A DNA stretch of 13,431 nucleotides from contig PUKM01000098.1 of assembly GCA_003552325.1 (NCBI GenBank), positions 1 to 13,431 on the forward strand. The letters run 5' to 3'. The translations under genes and the position numbers were made by a program. Within the stretch, counting starts at the first letter, position 1; each line of letters begins with the position of its first letter. This DNA is from Natrialbaceae archaeon. Lineage in GTDB: Archaea > Halobacteriota > Halobacteria > Halobacteriales > Natrialbaceae. Positions 5,208 through 13,211 of the stretch are shown piece by piece. Below the pieces are notes generated by a model that saw nothing but the letters and a program-made list of their open reading frames with translations, was not told the DNA's origin and did not search any database.

Positions 5208-7691
5208 ATGAGTACAGAAGCAATGACGAACTGGCGGTCGATCTTCGGCCACGACGAACCCTACGACGAGCAAATCGACGGGATCGAAACGGCGATCGAT
5301 ACCGCCGATTCCGGTGGGTACACCGTGATCGAAGGCGCCTGTGGGACGGGGAAAACGATGATCGCGCTCACGGCTGGAATTGACCGCGTTCGGGATCCAA
5401 ACAGTCCGTACGAGCGTGTTTTCGTGTTGACCAGTGTCAAACAACAGCTTCGCCAGTTCGAAACCGACCTCGAGCGAATAAACGAGCACCTCCCGGACGA
5501 GTGGGATCCAGTTTCGGGACTCACGCTCGTCGGTAAATCCGACGTCTGCCCGTATAACCGCGAAGGGGCTGGTGGGATTACCGACGAAAACGTCTACGAT
5601 CGGTGTGAGACACTGCGTGAACGCACTCGAGGATTGTCTGGTGAAGGTGGATCGACGACAGCCGCAACGCTCACGTCACAGGCCCGTAGTCACCAGGTAG
5701 GCCTCGCTGATAGTGGTTTTCCCACTGGCTCCAGTGGAAACGAAGGGGGTGGCGTCTCGGAGAGGGATGATCACCAGCCACACTCGCCTCGAGCGACACA
5801 CACCCGCGGTCGATTTCTCGAAACCGCAGGGGAAACAAGTCCGTACTCACGGTCGATTCCAGCGTACGACGATGGTGGCCCTGCCGGGAGCGAAGTCGAG
5901 TTCTGTCCGTTCTACGCTCAATATCTCGAGGACCTTCCAGATGAGGGAAGCGAGGGGGACGCGCTCGAGGCAGTCCCATTTGACGTCACCAGCACGGGAC
6001 TACTCACGACTGAAGATCTCGTGAGCCACTCCGTTCGACACGGAACCTGCCCGCACTCGGTCATGGGTGCTGTCCTCAGTCATGTCGAGGTTGTCATCGG
6101 AAACTACTACCACGCGTTCGATCCGCTGACGACCGCCGCCTTTACCGGCGCGTTGCTCGATGAATCGACGTTCCTGGTCTGTGACGAAGCACACATGCTC
6201 GAGCCACGTGTTCGTGACCTGGTCAGCGACGGGGTGACAGAGACCACCCTCAGGGACGGCGAAACGGAACTCTCACGGGTCCTCCAGCCGGTTCGGTTTG
6301 CCCAGGACGGACGGGAAACACAGGGTGGATCGAAAACCGCGGATGCCGATCTCGTCCGTGGTGAACTCCAGGAGACGGACGTCTCTATCGAGGAACTCGA
6401 GCGGACCCTCGAGTTTATTCAAGACCTTCGAGGGGAACTCGACCGACGCATTCGCGCCCATCTCGAGCGAACACACCCTGGCTGGCAGTCGGACCTCACG
6501 GCACTCGATGATGCTGAAATCCCGCTTCGTGATCCCACCGAACCGACACCGGATGCGATATCGACGTGGGCGACAGAACGTGGATACAGTGACGCGATAT
6601 GGGTTCGAGCCGAAGCCGTGGGGGCGGTGGTCGAACGAATCCTCAACGAAGCTGAAGACGAAGAGAAAACCCGGGCCTTACCGGCTATTGGCCGGCTTCT
6701 AGGGGCGTGGTATCGTCGCGACCATACGACGAACTTCCGTGAAATCGAACTCGAGCGAACCTGGGACGAGATGGAGCCAGCGGACTCCTGGAGACGGGCC
6801 TACACTGCACGCATGACGGTTCATAATTGCGTCCCGAGCGATGCAATCGGCTCTCGACTGGCGGCGTTCGGCGGTGGGATTCTGATGAGTGCGACACTCG
6901 AGCCGATGGATGCCTTTACCGAAGTGACGGGGCTCGAGTACCTCGCCAGTGAAGAAGACAGGCCAGTCGTCGAGCGACGGTACGGATTACATTTTCCAGC
7001 CGAAAACCGGGAGAGCTTCGCGGTTTCGCTACCAAAATTCACGTACGGAAATCGGGGCTCACCCGGGGAGGAGACCGAAACCCGTCGACTGTACGCCGAT
7101 GCACTCGAGTCGGTTGCTGGGTTACCGGGCAATGTGCTCGTTGGAATGCCGAGCTACGGCGAAGCGGAGTGGGCAGCCGACGTTCTCGAGGAGCGCCTCG
7201 AGGGTGAGAAACCGGTGTTACTCGACACTTCGAGTAGCGATGGGGAGACCCAATCGCTCAAAGACGAGTTCTTCGCCGGGGAAGGAAAGGTCCTGGTCAC
7301 GAGCCTCCGTGGGACGTTGACAGAGGGGGTCGATTATAGTGGCGATCGTTTGACGGCAGCTGCTATCTGTGGCGTCCCCATCGTCAATACGGCTAGCCCC
7401 CGGACGAAGGCAGTCCGTCGGGCGTACGATGACGCGTTTGGTGATGGATTCAGGTATGCGTTGACGGTTCCAGCAGTTCGTAAGGCTCGACAGGCGATCG
7501 GTCGCGTGATCCGCGGGCCGGAGGACGTGGGTGTTCGGTTGCTCCTCGACGAACGGTACGCCAGAGAGAGTTGGGATTCCGTTCGCGATCTACTGCCCAA
7601 TAGTGATGCGTTCCAGCCAGTGAGCCCTGATATGCTCGAGTACGGGCTCGAGCGGTTCCGGCGTCGATGCGAGATCTCTGACAGTGTGTAG
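5208..7691 (+). CDS. XPD/Rad3-family Fe-S DNA helicase
   Basis: An 827-residue superfamily 2 helicase. XPD-type enzymes unwind DNA 5' to 3' and in archaea are linked to DNA repair. Visible motifs are Walker A GACGTGKT (43-50), a DEAH box (326-329), MSATLEP (560-566) and motif VI QAIGRVIRGP (762-771). The four Fe-S cluster cysteines are present: Cys114 (SDVCPY), Cys133 (YDRCET), Cys233 (EFCPFY) and Cys281 (GTCPHS). Residues about 142-228, between the second and third cysteines, are a low-complexity Ser/Gly/Thr/Asp-rich linker, and an ORB-like site lies in its DNA. I chose the ATG at 5208 (MSTEAMTNWRSIFG) because the TATA box at 5153-5160 rules out the upstream extension; an ATG at 5223 is an alternative. 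Haloarchaea often carry several paralogues (rad3a, rad3b); I cannot say which this is. Confidence 0.92.
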   Translation: MSTEAMTNWRSIFGHDEPYDEQIDGIETAIDTADSGGYTVIEGACGTGKTMIALTAGIDRVRDPNSPYERVFVLTSVKQQLRQFETDLERINEHLPDEWDPVSGLTLVGKSDVCPYNREGAGGITDENVYDRCETLRERTRGLSGEGGSTTAATLTSQARSHQVGLADSGFPTGSSGNEGGGVSERDDHQPHSPRATHTRGRFLETAGETSPYSRSIPAYDDGGPAGSEVEFCPFYAQYLEDLPDEGSEGDALEAVPFDVTSTGLLTTEDLVSHSVRHGTCPHSVMGAVLSHVEVVIGNYYHAFDPLTTAAFTGALLDESTFLVCDEAHMLEPRVRDLVSDGVTETTLRDGETELSRVLQPVRFAQDGRETQGGSKTADADLVRGELQETDVSIEELERTLEFIQDLRGELDRRIRAHLERTHPGWQSDLTALDDAEIPLRDPTEPTPDAISTWATERGYSDAIWVRAEAVGAVVERILNEAEDEEKTRALPAIGRLLGAWYRRDHTTNFREIELERTWDEMEPADSWRRAYTARMTVHNCVPSDAIGSRLAAFGGGILMSATLEPMDAFTEVTGLEYLASEEDRPVVERRYGLHFPAENRESFAVSLPKFTYGNRGSPGEETETRRLYADALESVAGLPGNVLVGMPSYGEAEWAADVLEERLEGEKPVLLDTSSSDGETQSLKDEFFAGEGKVLVTSLRGTLTEGVDYSGDRLTAAAICGVPIVNTASPRTKAVRRAYDDAFGDGFRYALTVPAVRKARQAIGRVIRGPEDVGVRLLLDERYARESWDSVRDLLPNSDAFQPVSPDMLEYGLERFRRRCEISDSV
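5729..5752 (+). repeat. ORB-like element e inside the helicase gene
   Basis: The plus-strand core at 5729-5748 fits YTCCASNKGAAAYGRAGGGG and continues as GTGG. It is the only one of the five with the canonical GGAAAC core and is closest to the haloarchaeal ORB consensus as I remember it. It encodes residues 174-182 of the helicase, within a weakly constrained linker, so the DNA sequence could be kept for its own sake. Confidence 0.6.
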
Positions 7692-7717
7692 TACCGTCGA
7701 ACTGGTGGATGGTGGTT

Positions 7718-8263
7718 CTACCCGGTCGGTCGTTCGGAGTCGTAATTATACTCCTGGACTGGATCGGTGACGCCTTCAGTTCGAGAACCGACCCACGAAC
7801 CGAGTGCGAGGCCGTAGACGAGGTGGGCTGCGTGAAAGAGCGCCAGTTCGTCGGTCTCGAGCCGTACCTCGAGCAACTTCCCGAGCATAATCTCAGACCC
7901 AATGGCCGAGAGAACCATCCCGTAGACACTTCCCCAGAGGAGCCCTCGTTGCTCTGGTTCGAACGTGTCTTCGGCTTCGAGGCGCGCAAACAGGAACGCG
8001 AAGGCGGTGCCTGCGCTGGTCCCGTATCCCAGATGTAACAGGAGACCCACAGCGGGATGGTCTTCGGGTTCCTCGCCGGAGACGTATCGAGCCCACGCAT
8101 TTGCCGAGGGTGGGAGGGATCGCACGATCGGTAACCTGAACGCGGTCATAATCAACGTAGCAACCAGTCCGGCCTGGACGCCCCGAACGATCGTTTCGAC
8201 CCGTGACGGATCTTCGTCCGAGTTGTCGGCTATCGTTCGTGATTCGAAAAATCGGCTAGACAT
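7718..8263 (-). CDS. Four-helix membrane protein, unknown function
   Basis: A 181-residue protein with a charged N terminus of about 27 residues and four predicted membrane helices, at roughly 28-45, 72-95, 107-128 and 142-160. The helices are rich in small residues (GLVATLIMTAF, HLGYGTSAGTAFAFLFA, GSVYGMVLSAIGSEIM). The tail is polar. No catalytic motif is seen and I do not recognise the family with confidence. I chose the ATG at 8263; an ATG three codons upstream (8272) is also in frame. Its stop lies 26 bases from the helicase stop, so the two converge. The substrate-binding protein gene is 122 bases upstream on the same strand, too far to claim an operon. Confidence 0.8.
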   Translation of the reverse strand: MSSRFFESRTIADNSDEDPSRVETIVRGVQAGLVATLIMTAFRLPIVRSLPPSANAWARYVSGEEPEDHPAVGLLLHLGYGTSAGTAFAFLFARLEAEDTFEPEQRGLLWGSVYGMVLSAIGSEIMLGKLLEVRLETDELALFHAAHLVYGLALGSWVGSRTEGVTDPVQEYNYDSERPTG

Positions 8264-8385
8264 ACCGATCACTCGCTGTCGACTCCCCTAACAGTTGGTC
8301 AGGCACATGTCGGGTCGACTTGAAGAGAACCCCCTGTTATTCGCGAACAGTAACGGCTCGTCACAGGCGTCACGAGAACGAACGG

Positions 8386-9699
8386 CTACGAATCGAACGT
8401 TTCCGTCCACGCCTCGAGCAGTGCAGGGACGTCGGTTCGACGTGTTTCGTAATCCAGTGTCGAGACGTCTGCAGGCTCCCAGGCGTACTCCTGGTAGGCC
8501 CGGTGGTCGTCTTCAAATTCGAGGCCGTCGATCGAGCGGGCGGGATACTGCCCGAGTCGAGGGGCGATCGCGGCTTGCGCGGTCTCGGTGAGTGTAAACT
8601 CGAGAAACGAATAGGCTAGATCGAGGTTGAGTGCGTTGTCGAAAATCGCCATAAAGTACGGTTCGGCGTAACTCTCGCCGTCGAAGTACGTCACCTGATA
8701 GGCCTCTGGAACCTCGTCGTAGCCGTTTTCATCGTCGTTGTCGTCGCTCCCACCGCCATCATCGTCGTCTTCGAGTGGATCTGTGGTGGTCTCGTTATCG
8801 GCTTTGGCTGGGTCCGTATCGGGTTCACTGGGTGGTGCCGTTTCGTTCCCCTCCCGTTCTTCGGCCGCTGGATCCGGCCCAATTTTGGAGTCGATGGCCG
8901 CGAGGGCGTCGCCCGCGTACGCGACCGCGATTGGCCGTTCCTCGTCCTGATAGGCTGTCAGTACCTCTTCCCACGACGCTCGGCGATCGAGGCCATTGTC
9001 CTCGAGTGCGTCCCATTGCCCGAGTGCGCCGTCCGACCCCTCGCGGTCGTACAAGTAACTCAGGAGGGCCTGTCCGCGTCCGCCGCCGGTCGGTGACGGT
9101 GTGATGACCGCATCTTCGTAGTCAGCGTCGAGCAGATCCTCGAAATCACCTGGTACCTCCGTCAGCTCACTGTTACACAGCAGACACGAGTAGTGAGTAC
9201 TGACTGGGAGTAATCGGCCATCTGGGTCGTCGATCCCGAGACCTGGTCGGACGTTCGCTGCGTTGTCGATGCGATCGAGATTGAGTGTCCGAAACAGTCG
9301 CTCATCCTCGAGGTGCTCGTCGACGGCCTCGAGATCAGCCGGTCGAAGCCCGACGTAGGCGTCCACCTCGGGGAGAAACCCGCGTTGCTCGCGTTCGATA
9401 TAGTGGTCGACCCCGGTTGCTGGCAGTACCCACTCGACGGTCGCGTCGTCGTACTCGTCTTCGAACGCCTCCTTCAGCCAGACGGACGCCGATTCTTCGT
9501 CGGTGACGAACGCTTCAGTCGTTGCGATCCGGAGCGTGCCCTCGTCTGTGGGGTCTTCGGGTTCGTCGTTTTCACCCGGTTCCTGGGGCTCAGGTTCGGG
9601 CTCTTCCCTGGACGCACAGCCGGCCAGGGGTACCATCCCGGCGGCTGCTGTGGTGAGCATCACACCCCGCTTGAGGTACGTCCGCCGGTCGAGTGTCAT
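8386..9699 (-). CDS. Tat-exported substrate-binding lipoprotein, probably thiamine-type ABC transporter
   Basis: A 437-residue periplasmic-binding-type protein. The N terminus is a textbook haloarchaeal Tat lipoprotein signal: twin arginines in DRRTYLKRG, a hydrophobic stretch, then the lipobox LAGC with Cys28, followed by an acidic Pro/Glu-rich tether to about residue 53. The mature domain fits class II binding proteins of the iron/thiamine type. Matching pieces include AFVTDEESASVWLKEAFE, VDAYVGLRPADL, PSPTGGGRGQALLSYL and the C-terminal TETAQAAIAPRLGQYPA. Thiamine is my best guess from resemblance to haloarchaeal thiamine-binding proteins; I see no direct proof. A low-complexity acidic segment interrupts the second half at about residues 275-330. 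The ATG at 9699 gives the signal peptide its normal start. No permease or ATPase gene adjoins it. Confidence 0.78.
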   Translation of the reverse strand: MTLDRRTYLKRGVMLTTAAAGMVPLAGCASREEPEPEPQEPGENDEPEDPTDEGTLRIATTEAFVTDEESASVWLKEAFEDEYDDATVEWVLPATGVDHYIEREQRGFLPEVDAYVGLRPADLEAVDEHLEDERLFRTLNLDRIDNAANVRPGLGIDDPDGRLLPVSTHYSCLLCNSELTEVPGDFEDLLDADYEDAVITPSPTGGGRGQALLSYLYDREGSDGALGQWDALEDNGLDRRASWEEVLTAYQDEERPIAVAYAGDALAAIDSKIGPDPAAEEREGNETAPPSEPDTDPAKADNETTTDPLEDDDDGGGSDDNDDENGYDEVPEAYQVTYFDGESYAEPYFMAIFDNALNLDLAYSFLEFTLTETAQAAIAPRLGQYPARSIDGLEFEDDHRAYQEYAWEPADVSTLDYETRRTDVPALLEAWTETFDS

Positions 9700-9721
9700 A
9701 CGCGACACTAACTGGTGAACC

Positions 9722-9730
9722 TGCTTAAAC
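9722..9730 (-). promoter_or_regulatory. TATA-like box of the substrate-binding protein gene
   Basis: The minus strand reads GTTTAAGCA, centred about 27 bases upstream of the ATG at 9699. Transcription would then start at or next to the start codon, a leaderless messenger. I saw no TPP riboswitch in the divergent region that follows. Confidence 0.45.
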
Positions 9731-9849
9731 ACCGTGGCGTGTACACGCGGAGTCGGTCGGACGGATCGGGTCATCACCGCAAAGGGTGAAACCGCGGCCG
9801 GTACGGCCAAACCTGGGACCGTTTTCCAGCAGGAACAGAACAGGAATGT

Positions 9850-9857
9850 GTTTATGT
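9850..9857 (+). promoter_or_regulatory. TATA box of the five-helix membrane protein gene
   Basis: GTTTATGT lies 24-31 bases upstream of the ATG at 9881, the spacing expected for a leaderless transcript. This is the main support for taking 9881 as the start. Confidence 0.5.
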
Positions 9858-9880
9858 ACTTTCACAATGTAGGTTGAACA

Positions 9881-10414
9881 ATGGGGCCGTTCCTTCGGGC
9901 GATGGTGATCCCGTTTTTCGTCGCGCTCTTCCCGACAGTGTGGTACGTTAATCGCAATCTGACGACTGAGCGGCTCCCACCTGCCGTTGAACCTACCACA
10001 GAACTGATCACCGTTGCTCTCGGTGGGGCGGTTGTGGGCTCGCTTGTGTTCGCTGCGGCCGTCGCACGATTGTCGGGCCACCGTCTCGAGAACGAATCAC
10101 ACGCAGTACCGTACCGTCAGCGGGTATTACAGCCAGATGGGACTGCCCTCGTGGTCTTCTTTTCGTTCATATTCGTCTCTTTCATCTGGGCACTTACCGA
10201 GATGGCCGGATTCGGGCCAGCATGGCTTGGCGAACTCCTCCAACTCCTCCTTACGCCGCTCGCTATCCCGCTCTTGCTCTTCACGCCGCTTGCAATCCAC
10301 TTTCACTGGGCAGTGATCGGTGGGCTCGTCCTTTGTGTCCTTTGGATGTCCCTTCTGGGAACAATTCTTTCGGACATCCTTCACCGTCGGTCACTTCCAC
10401 TTCCCACTCCATAA
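9881..10414 (+). CDS. Five-helix membrane protein, unknown function
   Basis: A 177-residue protein with hydrophobic segments at about residues 3-23, 41-65, 88-110, 118-142 and 144-164, so four or five membrane helices. A polar loop between helices 2 and 3 contains HRLENESHAVPYRQR. The C-terminal tail is short and basic (LHRRSLPLPTP). No known catalytic motif is visible; His141 and His143 (IHFHW) lie at the end of helix 4. I do not recognise the family. The coding case rests on the consistent hydrophobic pattern, the well-placed TATA box and the absence of a better reading on the other strand. It diverges from the substrate-binding protein gene across 181 bases and converges on uvrB across 145 bases. 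Confidence 0.72.
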   Translation: MGPFLRAMVIPFFVALFPTVWYVNRNLTTERLPPAVEPTTELITVALGGAVVGSLVFAAAVARLSGHRLENESHAVPYRQRVLQPDGTALVVFFSFIFVSFIWALTEMAGFGPAWLGELLQLLLTPLAIPLLLFTPLAIHFHWAVIGGLVLCVLWMSLLGTILSDILHRRSLPLPTP

Positions 10415-10559
10415 TCCCCGCCAGTACCAGTCCCGACCTCCATTTCATACTCCAGTCGCCGTGTCACTGTCCGCGTCGATACCAGACCCTCCGGTCAGTC
10501 GGCGAGTCGAGAGCGAACGAAGCGGTTCCGATGGGGCTCCCGTCTTCCGTCGCCGGTCC

Positions 10560-12617
10560 TCAGAACTCTTCTGGGGGTGGAGCCACCCCATCGTCTGCGT
10601 CACCCTCGAGGTCGAACTCCGCGCGAACCTCTCGGATCCGGTCACGGATATCGGCGGCCAATTCGAACTCGAGGTTCGAGGCGGCCTCGGCCATCCGATC
10701 TTCGAGGTCGGCGACGTACCTGGCGGCGTCGGATTCGTCCTCGAGGTCGGTGCTGGCAACGCTCGAGGTGTCTGTTTTGCTGCCGGGGAGGTTCGTCTCG
10801 CCGACGGCCTTTTCGATCGTCATCGGCTCGTGGCCGTGTTCGTCGTTGAACGCCGTCTGGATCTCGCGACGACGTTGTGTCTCGTCGATCGCCGATTCCA
10901 TGGCGTTCGAGACCTCGTCGGCGTACAGCACGACCTCCCCGTTGACGTTTCGGGCGGCCCGTCCCATCGTCTGGACGAGCGTCGTCTCACTTCGGAGAAA
11001 GCCCTCCTGGTCGGCGTCCAGGATGGCCACCAGGCTCACCTCGGGAATGTCGAGTCCTTCACGAAGGAGGTTGATTCCGACCAGGACGTCGATCTCGCCC
11101 AGTCTGAGCGACCGGACGATCTCGTGACGCTCGAGGGTGTCCGTCTCGTCGTGCATGTAGGCGACGTCGATGCCGGCTTCCTCGAGGTACTCCGTGAGGT
11201 CTTCGGCCATGCGTTTGGTGAGCGTCGTCACGAGCGTGCGTTCGTCGCGCTCGATTCGAGCGTCGATCCGGTCCATCAGGTCCTCGACCTGGCCAGTTGC
11301 GGGCGAGACGTCTATTTCCGGGTCGACCAGGTAGGTCGGTCGAACGATCTGTTCGACGATCTGATCACTTTCCTCGCGCTCGTAATCACTTGGGGTTGCC
11401 GAGACGTAGAGTGTGCGGTCCGTGCGTTCCTCGAACTCCTCGAACGTCAGTGGACGGTTATCGTAGCTCGTCGGGAGCCGGAACCCGTTCTCGACCAGCG
11501 AATCTTTTCTCGATTTGTCCCCAGCGTACTGGCCACGAACCTGTGGCAGGGTGACGTGGGACTCATCGACTACCGTCAGGAAGTCATCAGGGAAGTAATC
11601 GAGCAGCGTGTAGGGAGTGTCCCCAGGTTCTCTGTCGTCGAGATAGACCGAGTAGTTCTCGATGCCCGAGCAGTAGCCTGTCTCCTGGATCATCTCGAGG
11701 TCGAACGTCGTTCGTTCCTCGATTCGCTGGGCGGCAATGAGATCGCCCGTGCGTTCGAAGTACGAAATCCGTGACTCGAGGTCCTCGCGGATTTCGTCGA
11801 CGGCACGCTCGAGGCGTTCTTCTGGGAGCGAGTAGTGCTCTGCGGGGTGGACCAACACCGCGGGTTCGGTGGATTTCACCTCGCCCTCGAGCGGATCGAC
11901 TTTGAGCATGCGGTCGATTTCGTCTCCCCAGAACTCGACGCGAACGGCATACCGCCCGTACATCGGGAAAATTTCTATGGTGTCACCGCGCACGCGGAAC
12001 GTGCCGTTAGTGAAGTCGATATCGTTGCGCTCGTAGTTCAGGTCGACGAGACGTTTCAGGAGTTCGTCGCGCCCGACTGCCTCCCCGACCTCGAGGCGCA
12101 TGGCCATGTCGACGTAGTTTCGGGGGTCACCCAGCCCGTAAATCGCCGAGACGGAGGCGACGACGATCACGTCGTCCCGTGTCAACAGCGAGCGGGTCGC
12201 GGAGTGACGGAGGCGGTCGATTTCGTCGTTGATCGAAGCGTCCTTGTCGATGTAGGTGTCCGTCTGTTCGACGTAGGCCTCGGGCTGGTAGTAGTCGTAG
12301 TACGAGACGAAGTACTCGACGGCGTTCTCGGGAAACAACGATCGAAACTCCTCGTACAGCTGGGCGGCGAGGGTCTTGTTGTGGGCGATGACCAGCGTCG
12401 GTTGCTGAAGTTCCTCGAGCACCCAGGAGACCGTGTTCGTCTTGCCGGAGCCAGTTACCCCAAGCAGGGTCTGGCGGTCGGCTCCGGATTCGAATCCCTC
12501 GACGAGTTCGGCGATGGCGTCGGGTTGGTCCCCCGCAGGGTCGAACGGGGCGTCGACTGCAAAGGGCCGTTCAGCCTCGGGGCGATCCGGCTGTAGTGGG
12601 CCACTCGTCTCGCTCAT
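10560..12617 (-). CDS. uvrB: Excinuclease ABC subunit B
   Basis: A 685-residue protein, close to the usual length. UvrB is the damage-verifying ATPase of bacterial-type nucleotide excision repair: it is loaded by UvrA and then directs UvrC to cut either side of the lesion. The signatures are complete: Walker A GVTGSGKT (53-60), the beta-hairpin VSYYDYYQPEAYV at 104-116 that clamps DNA, the VVDESHVTLPQ helicase motif, LVGINLLREGLDIPEVSLVAILDAD, and QTMGRAARNVNG (motif VI). The C-terminal UVR domain at about 638-667 (LEDRMAEAASNLEFELAADIRDRIREV) contacts UvrC. I chose the ATG at 12617 over 12641 because MSETSGPLQPDRP is a better N terminus and the longer form adds only eight unrelated residues. 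uvrA and uvrC are not in the window. It diverges from the ribosomal operon. Confidence 0.97.
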   Translation of the reverse strand: MSETSGPLQPDRPEAERPFAVDAPFDPAGDQPDAIAELVEGFESGADRQTLLGVTGSGKTNTVSWVLEELQQPTLVIAHNKTLAAQLYEEFRSLFPENAVEYFVSYYDYYQPEAYVEQTDTYIDKDASINDEIDRLRHSATRSLLTRDDVIVVASVSAIYGLGDPRNYVDMAMRLEVGEAVGRDELLKRLVDLNYERNDIDFTNGTFRVRGDTIEIFPMYGRYAVRVEFWGDEIDRMLKVDPLEGEVKSTEPAVLVHPAEHYSLPEERLERAVDEIREDLESRISYFERTGDLIAAQRIEERTTFDLEMIQETGYCSGIENYSVYLDDREPGDTPYTLLDYFPDDFLTVVDESHVTLPQVRGQYAGDKSRKDSLVENGFRLPTSYDNRPLTFEEFEERTDRTLYVSATPSDYEREESDQIVEQIVRPTYLVDPEIDVSPATGQVEDLMDRIDARIERDERTLVTTLTKRMAEDLTEYLEEAGIDVAYMHDETDTLERHEIVRSLRLGEIDVLVGINLLREGLDIPEVSLVAILDADQEGFLRSETTLVQTMGRAARNVNGEVVLYADEVSNAMESAIDETQRRREIQTAFNDEHGHEPMTIEKAVGETNLPGSKTDTSSVASTDLEDESDAARYVADLEDRMAEAASNLEFELAADIRDRIREVRAEFDLEGDADDGVAPPPEEF

Positions 12618-12742
12618 ACAATGACGTGGGACTCGAGGCACCTAAGGCGCTCGTTCGGCTTTGACCCCAGTGGAAATAGCGACCGAGCACCCCTGGCTCA
12701 CGATGGCACGCTCGAGGCGGCTACGGGCCTCCAGATGGACAA

Positions 12743-12750
12743 GATTTTAA
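12743..12750 (+). promoter_or_regulatory. TATA box of the rpl39e-rpl31e-tif6 operon
   Basis: GATTTTAA lies 27-34 bases upstream of the rpl39e ATG, a good distance for a leaderless or nearly leaderless transcript. Because the following genes are spaced by only 1-2 bases, this is likely the promoter of the whole unit. Confidence 0.55.
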
Positions 12751-12776
12751 GCCAGCGAGGGTAACTGGTGTCCACT

Positions 12777-12929
12777 ATGGGTAAAAAATCGAAGGGCAAG
12801 AAAAAGCGTCTTGCCAAACTCGAGAAACAGAACAGCCGCGTTCCGGCCTGGGTGATGCTCAAGACGGATATGGAGGTCACGCGAAACCCGAAACGACGAA
12901 ACTGGCGGCGTAACGACACTGACGAGTAA
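12777..12929 (+). CDS. rpl39e: Large ribosomal subunit protein eL39
   Basis: A 50-residue highly basic protein, MGKKSKGKKKRLAKLEKQ onwards, ending RNPKRRNWRRNDTDE. The family is about 50 residues and lines the exit tunnel of the archaeal and eukaryotic large subunit. The conserved block around residues 18-46 is intact, including Asn19, Pro23, Trp25 and the RNPKRRNWRR segment. It is one of the few basic proteins in an acidic proteome, as expected for an rRNA-binding protein. The gene is too short for many gene finders. It is first in a tight operon, with rpl31e starting 2 bases after its stop. Confidence 0.96.
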   Translation: MGKKSKGKKKRLAKLEKQNSRVPAWVMLKTDMEVTRNPKRRNWRRNDTDE

Positions 12930-12931
12930 GC

Positions 12932-13210
12932 ATGAGTGCCAGTGATTTCGAGGAACGGGTCATCACCGTTCCACTGCGCGATGTGAAGAAACGCCCGAAC
13001 CACGAGGCTGCGGACTACGCGATGAAACTCATCCGCCAGCACCTCGCGAAACACTTCGCCGTCGACGAAAGCGCGATCAGACTCGACCCATCGATCAACG
13101 AGACCGTCTGGGCCCAGAGCCGATCCAACCCGCCACGCAAACTTCGGGTCCGTGCGGCACGGTTCGACGATGCCGGCGAGGCCGTCGTTGAAGCAGAGGT
13201 CGCCGACTAA
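12932..13210 (+). CDS. rpl31e: Large ribosomal subunit protein eL31
   Basis: A 92-residue protein of the L31e family, which sits near the tunnel exit of the archaeal and eukaryotic large subunit. Family landmarks are the opening FEERVITVPLRDVKKRPNHE, the helix ADYAMKLIRQHLAKHF, and the IRLDPSINETVWAQSRSNPPRKLRVRAARF block. The C-terminal tail is acidic (DDAGEAVVEAEVAD), a halophile trait. The ATG at 12932 follows the rpl39e stop by 2 bases and the stop at 13208-13210 is 1 base before the tif6 start, so the genes are very probably cotranscribed. Confidence 0.97.
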   Translation: MSASDFEERVITVPLRDVKKRPNHEAADYAMKLIRQHLAKHFAVDESAIRLDPSINETVWAQSRSNPPRKLRVRAARFDDAGEAVVEAEVAD

Positions 13211-13211
13211 C

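Noticed and set aside
9700..9810. 37-residue extension of the substrate-binding protein
   Set aside because: The Tat signal with twin arginines begins properly at 9699, and the extension would bury it and overlap the promoter.
9700..9880. TPP riboswitch ahead of the possible thiamine-binding protein
   Set aside because: I saw no CTGAGA ... ACCTGAT-type core, and the likely transcript is leaderless.
10320..11774. Long plus-strand open frame of 484 codons opposite uvrB
   Set aside because: It is antisense to the well-supported uvrB gene; long antisense frames are a usual by-product of high GC coding DNA, and no domain is recognisable.
11835..12596. Plus-strand open frame of 253 codons opposite the 5' half of uvrB
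   Set aside because: It is antisense to conserved UvrB motifs and its Val/Asp/Gly-rich repeats reflect the complementary codons.
12664..12690. CCAGTGGAAAT sequence between uvrB and rpl39e, resembling the left half of an ORB
   Set aside because: It has the GTGGAAA core but no following GGGG run, so it does not fit the pattern shared by the other five sites.
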